Made by a program: the position numbers and the translations under genes. DNA of 44,179 nt from NCBI GenBank assembly GCA_025356435.1, contig JANXSY010000043.1:1-44179 (forward strand), written 5' to 3'. A model generated the notes under the pieces. The model saw only the letters and a program-made list of their open reading frames with translations. It was not told where the DNA came from and searched no databases. The stretch is from Isosphaeraceae bacterium. Lineage in GTDB: Bacteria; Planctomycetota; Planctomycetia; Isosphaerales; Isosphaeraceae. Shown here in pieces: positions 42,860 through 44,179 of this stretch; position 1 is the first letter of the stretch; the number at the start of each line of letters is the position of its first letter.

Positions 42860-44179
42860 ATGCCCCGATATGCATTACGGTCGTTGTCAGTCCTAGGTTT
42901 GGCGGCCGTTGTCGCGACCATCATCGGGGCCCAAGCCCCTGCGCCGTCACAGACAAAGCTCGACCAGTTCACCGCGAAAGTCGTCGTTGACCTCGTCGAG
43001 CGCGGCCACATGGCCAAGCCGACGATCGATGATGAGACTGCCGTGAAATGGTGCAAGACCTTCCTGAAAGACCTCGATCCGCCGAAATATTATTTCATCA
43101 AGGCCGACATCGACGAATTCACCGGCCAGGCAAAGACGCTTGACGACAAGATTCGCCAAGGCGACATTGAGTTCGCCAAAGTTGTCTACGACCGATTCCT
43201 CATGCGATCCGACGAACGGCTGGCGAAGGCCTTTGAATATCTCGACAAGCCGATGGACTTTACCGTCGACGAGACGATCGGTGACGACCTCGACAAGATC
43301 GACTGGCCCGTGACGACCGACGAGGCCAATGACCGCTTGCGTAAGCGGCTGAAGCTTCAAATCTTGATGGAGAAGGTCGCCAAGGAGCCCCTTGCCGACT
43401 CGATCAAAAAGATCAAGAGCCGTCAGAAAGATATCAACCGTTATAGCCACCAGGTCAACAGTTCGGACCTCCTCGAATATTATCTCAGCAGCCTGACGCG
43501 AACCTTTGACCCCCACTCGAGCTACCTCAGCAAGTCGTCTTATGACGACCTCGTCAATACCCAGCTCCACTTGTCGCTCACGGGTATCGGGGCACTCCTC
43601 GAATCGGTCGACGGGTATCCGACGATCAAGGAACTCGTGCCGAAAGGCCCGGCCGAGAAGGACGGACGCATCCAGGAAGAGGATAAGATCCTCGGCATCC
43701 AGAAGCCCGATGGTGAAGAGGTGAGCTTCGTCGAGAAACGACTCTCTGACGTGGTCAAGCAGATCCGGGGCGAGGTCAACTCAAAGGTCCGCCTGATCGT
43801 CCAGCCGAAGGGGACGACCGAGAAGAAAATCTATGAGATCACCCGCCAGAAGATCGAGCTAACTGAAGAGCATGCACGCGGACAGGTCATCGAGACCAAG
43901 GCCGACGACAAGCCGATCAAGATTGGTGTGATCCGTCTCCCGGCCTTCTATGGAGATGCCCAGGCCGTGCGTCAGGGAGACGCCAACGCCGTGAGCGCGA
44001 CTGAGGATTGTCGGAAACTGCTCGAAGGCTTCAAGCAGCAAGGCGTGAACGCGGTCGTCGTCGACCTCCGCGAGAATGGCGGCGGCCTGCTCCAGGAAGC
44101 GATCACCCTCTCTGGCCTGTTTATCGACAAAGGCCCCGTCGTCCAGGTGAAGGATGCCCGGGGTGTCCAGGTTCATGAT
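42860..44179 (+). CDS. prc: Prc/Tsp-type carboxy-terminal processing protease (S41), 3' end beyond window
   Basis: The first 440 codons of a periplasmic S41 protease; the frame is open to the last base. Residues 1-25 are a signal peptide (SVLGLAAVVATIIGAQA). Residues about 30-190 match the N-terminal domain of tail-specific proteases (CKTFLKDLDPPKYYFIKADI, then YDRFLMRSDERLAKAF), next DPHSSYLS before a PDZ domain (about 240-320; LTGIGALLESVDGYPTI), and the catalytic domain begins with VVVDLRENGGGLLQEAITLS. The catalytic Ser and Lys lie downstream of the window. Such enzymes degrade proteins from the C-terminus, including envelope and peptidoglycan-hydrolase targets. ATG at 42860; the ribosome site is weak. 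Confidence 0.92.
   Translation, partial: MPRYALRSLSVLGLAAVVATIIGAQAPAPSQTKLDQFTAKVVVDLVERGHMAKPTIDDETAVKWCKTFLKDLDPPKYYFIKADIDEFTGQAKTLDDKIRQGDIEFAKVVYDRFLMRSDERLAKAFEYLDKPMDFTVDETIGDDLDKIDWPVTTDEANDRLRKRLKLQILMEKVAKEPLADSIKKIKSRQKDINRYSHQVNSSDLLEYYLSSLTRTFDPHSSYLSKSSYDDLVNTQLHLSLTGIGALLESVDGYPTIKELVPKGPAEKDGRIQEEDKILGIQKPDGEEVSFVEKRLSDVVKQIRGEVNSKVRLIVQPKGTTEKKIYEITRQKIELTEEHARGQVIETKADDKPIKIGVIRLPAFYGDAQAVRQGDANAVSATEDCRKLLEGFKQQGVNAVVVDLRENGGGLLQEAITLSGLFIDKGPVVQVKDARGVQVHD

Noticed and set aside
1..44179. CRISPR arrays, insertion sequences, tRNA or rRNA genes, prophage
   Set aside because: Looked for repeated units, transposase motifs, terminal inverted repeats and tRNA-like folds in the gaps; none found by eye. 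A dedicated scan could still find a short RNA.

Overview
The window is about 44 kb of GC-rich chromosomal DNA, tightly packed with housekeeping and cell-envelope genes. I see no mobile elements, rRNA, tRNA, CRISPR arrays or phage genes. The combination of genes suggests a member of the Planctomycetota, perhaps an Isosphaeraceae-like bacterium. The pointers are a TPR protein carrying RNA-polymerase alpha-CTD modules, a fused SecDF with an enlarged periplasmic head, a YajC with a long Pro/Ala-rich extension, an exosortase/EpsI pair in an exopolysaccharide locus, and Tat- and FHA-type envelope proteins. This assignment is an inference from gene content; there is no marker RNA gene to confirm it.

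Left part (1-12.3 kb): a possible partial minus-strand gene, an orphan HlyD-type membrane adaptor behind a consensus-like promoter, and two small membrane proteins. queC-queD follow on the minus strand. Divergent to them is an operon starting with a TPR/double alpha-CTD protein, translationally coupled to tgt, then yajC and a secD-secF fusion. The tgt-yajC-secD-secF order is the classical bacterial arrangement, and queCD sit next to it, so preQ0 synthesis and tRNA-guanine transglycosylation are neighbours. A strong bidirectional hairpin separates this operon from birA.

Middle part (11.6-16.9 kb, minus strand): a fumarylacetoacetate-hydrolase-family gene, a full-length pyruvate carboxylase, and birA 6 bp behind it. 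The biotin enzyme and the ligase that charges it therefore appear to be co-expressed.

Exopolysaccharide part (16.9-35.9 kb): after a 0.76 kb AT-richer leader come a WecA-like initiating sugar-phosphate transferase with an extra C-terminal domain, a Wzz/BY-kinase fusion, an O-antigen-ligase-like protein, a membrane-anchored degenerate-FHA/TPR protein, an exosortase and EpsI. Then, behind their own promoters, come gmd and a run of glycosyltransferases with a Wzy-like polymerase. One further glycosyltransferase is on the opposite strand. No flippase, outer-membrane exporter or PEP-CTERM substrate lies in the window.

Right part (36-44.2 kb): a MoxR ATPase - DUF58 - TgpA-type transglutaminase operon with a near-consensus promoter, a LysM membrane protein, a Tat-exported protein of unknown function, and the first 440 codons of a Prc/Tsp-type S41 protease cut by the window end. 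The promoters of the HlyD gene and of the protease share an identical TTGTC-N6-GACAA dyad.
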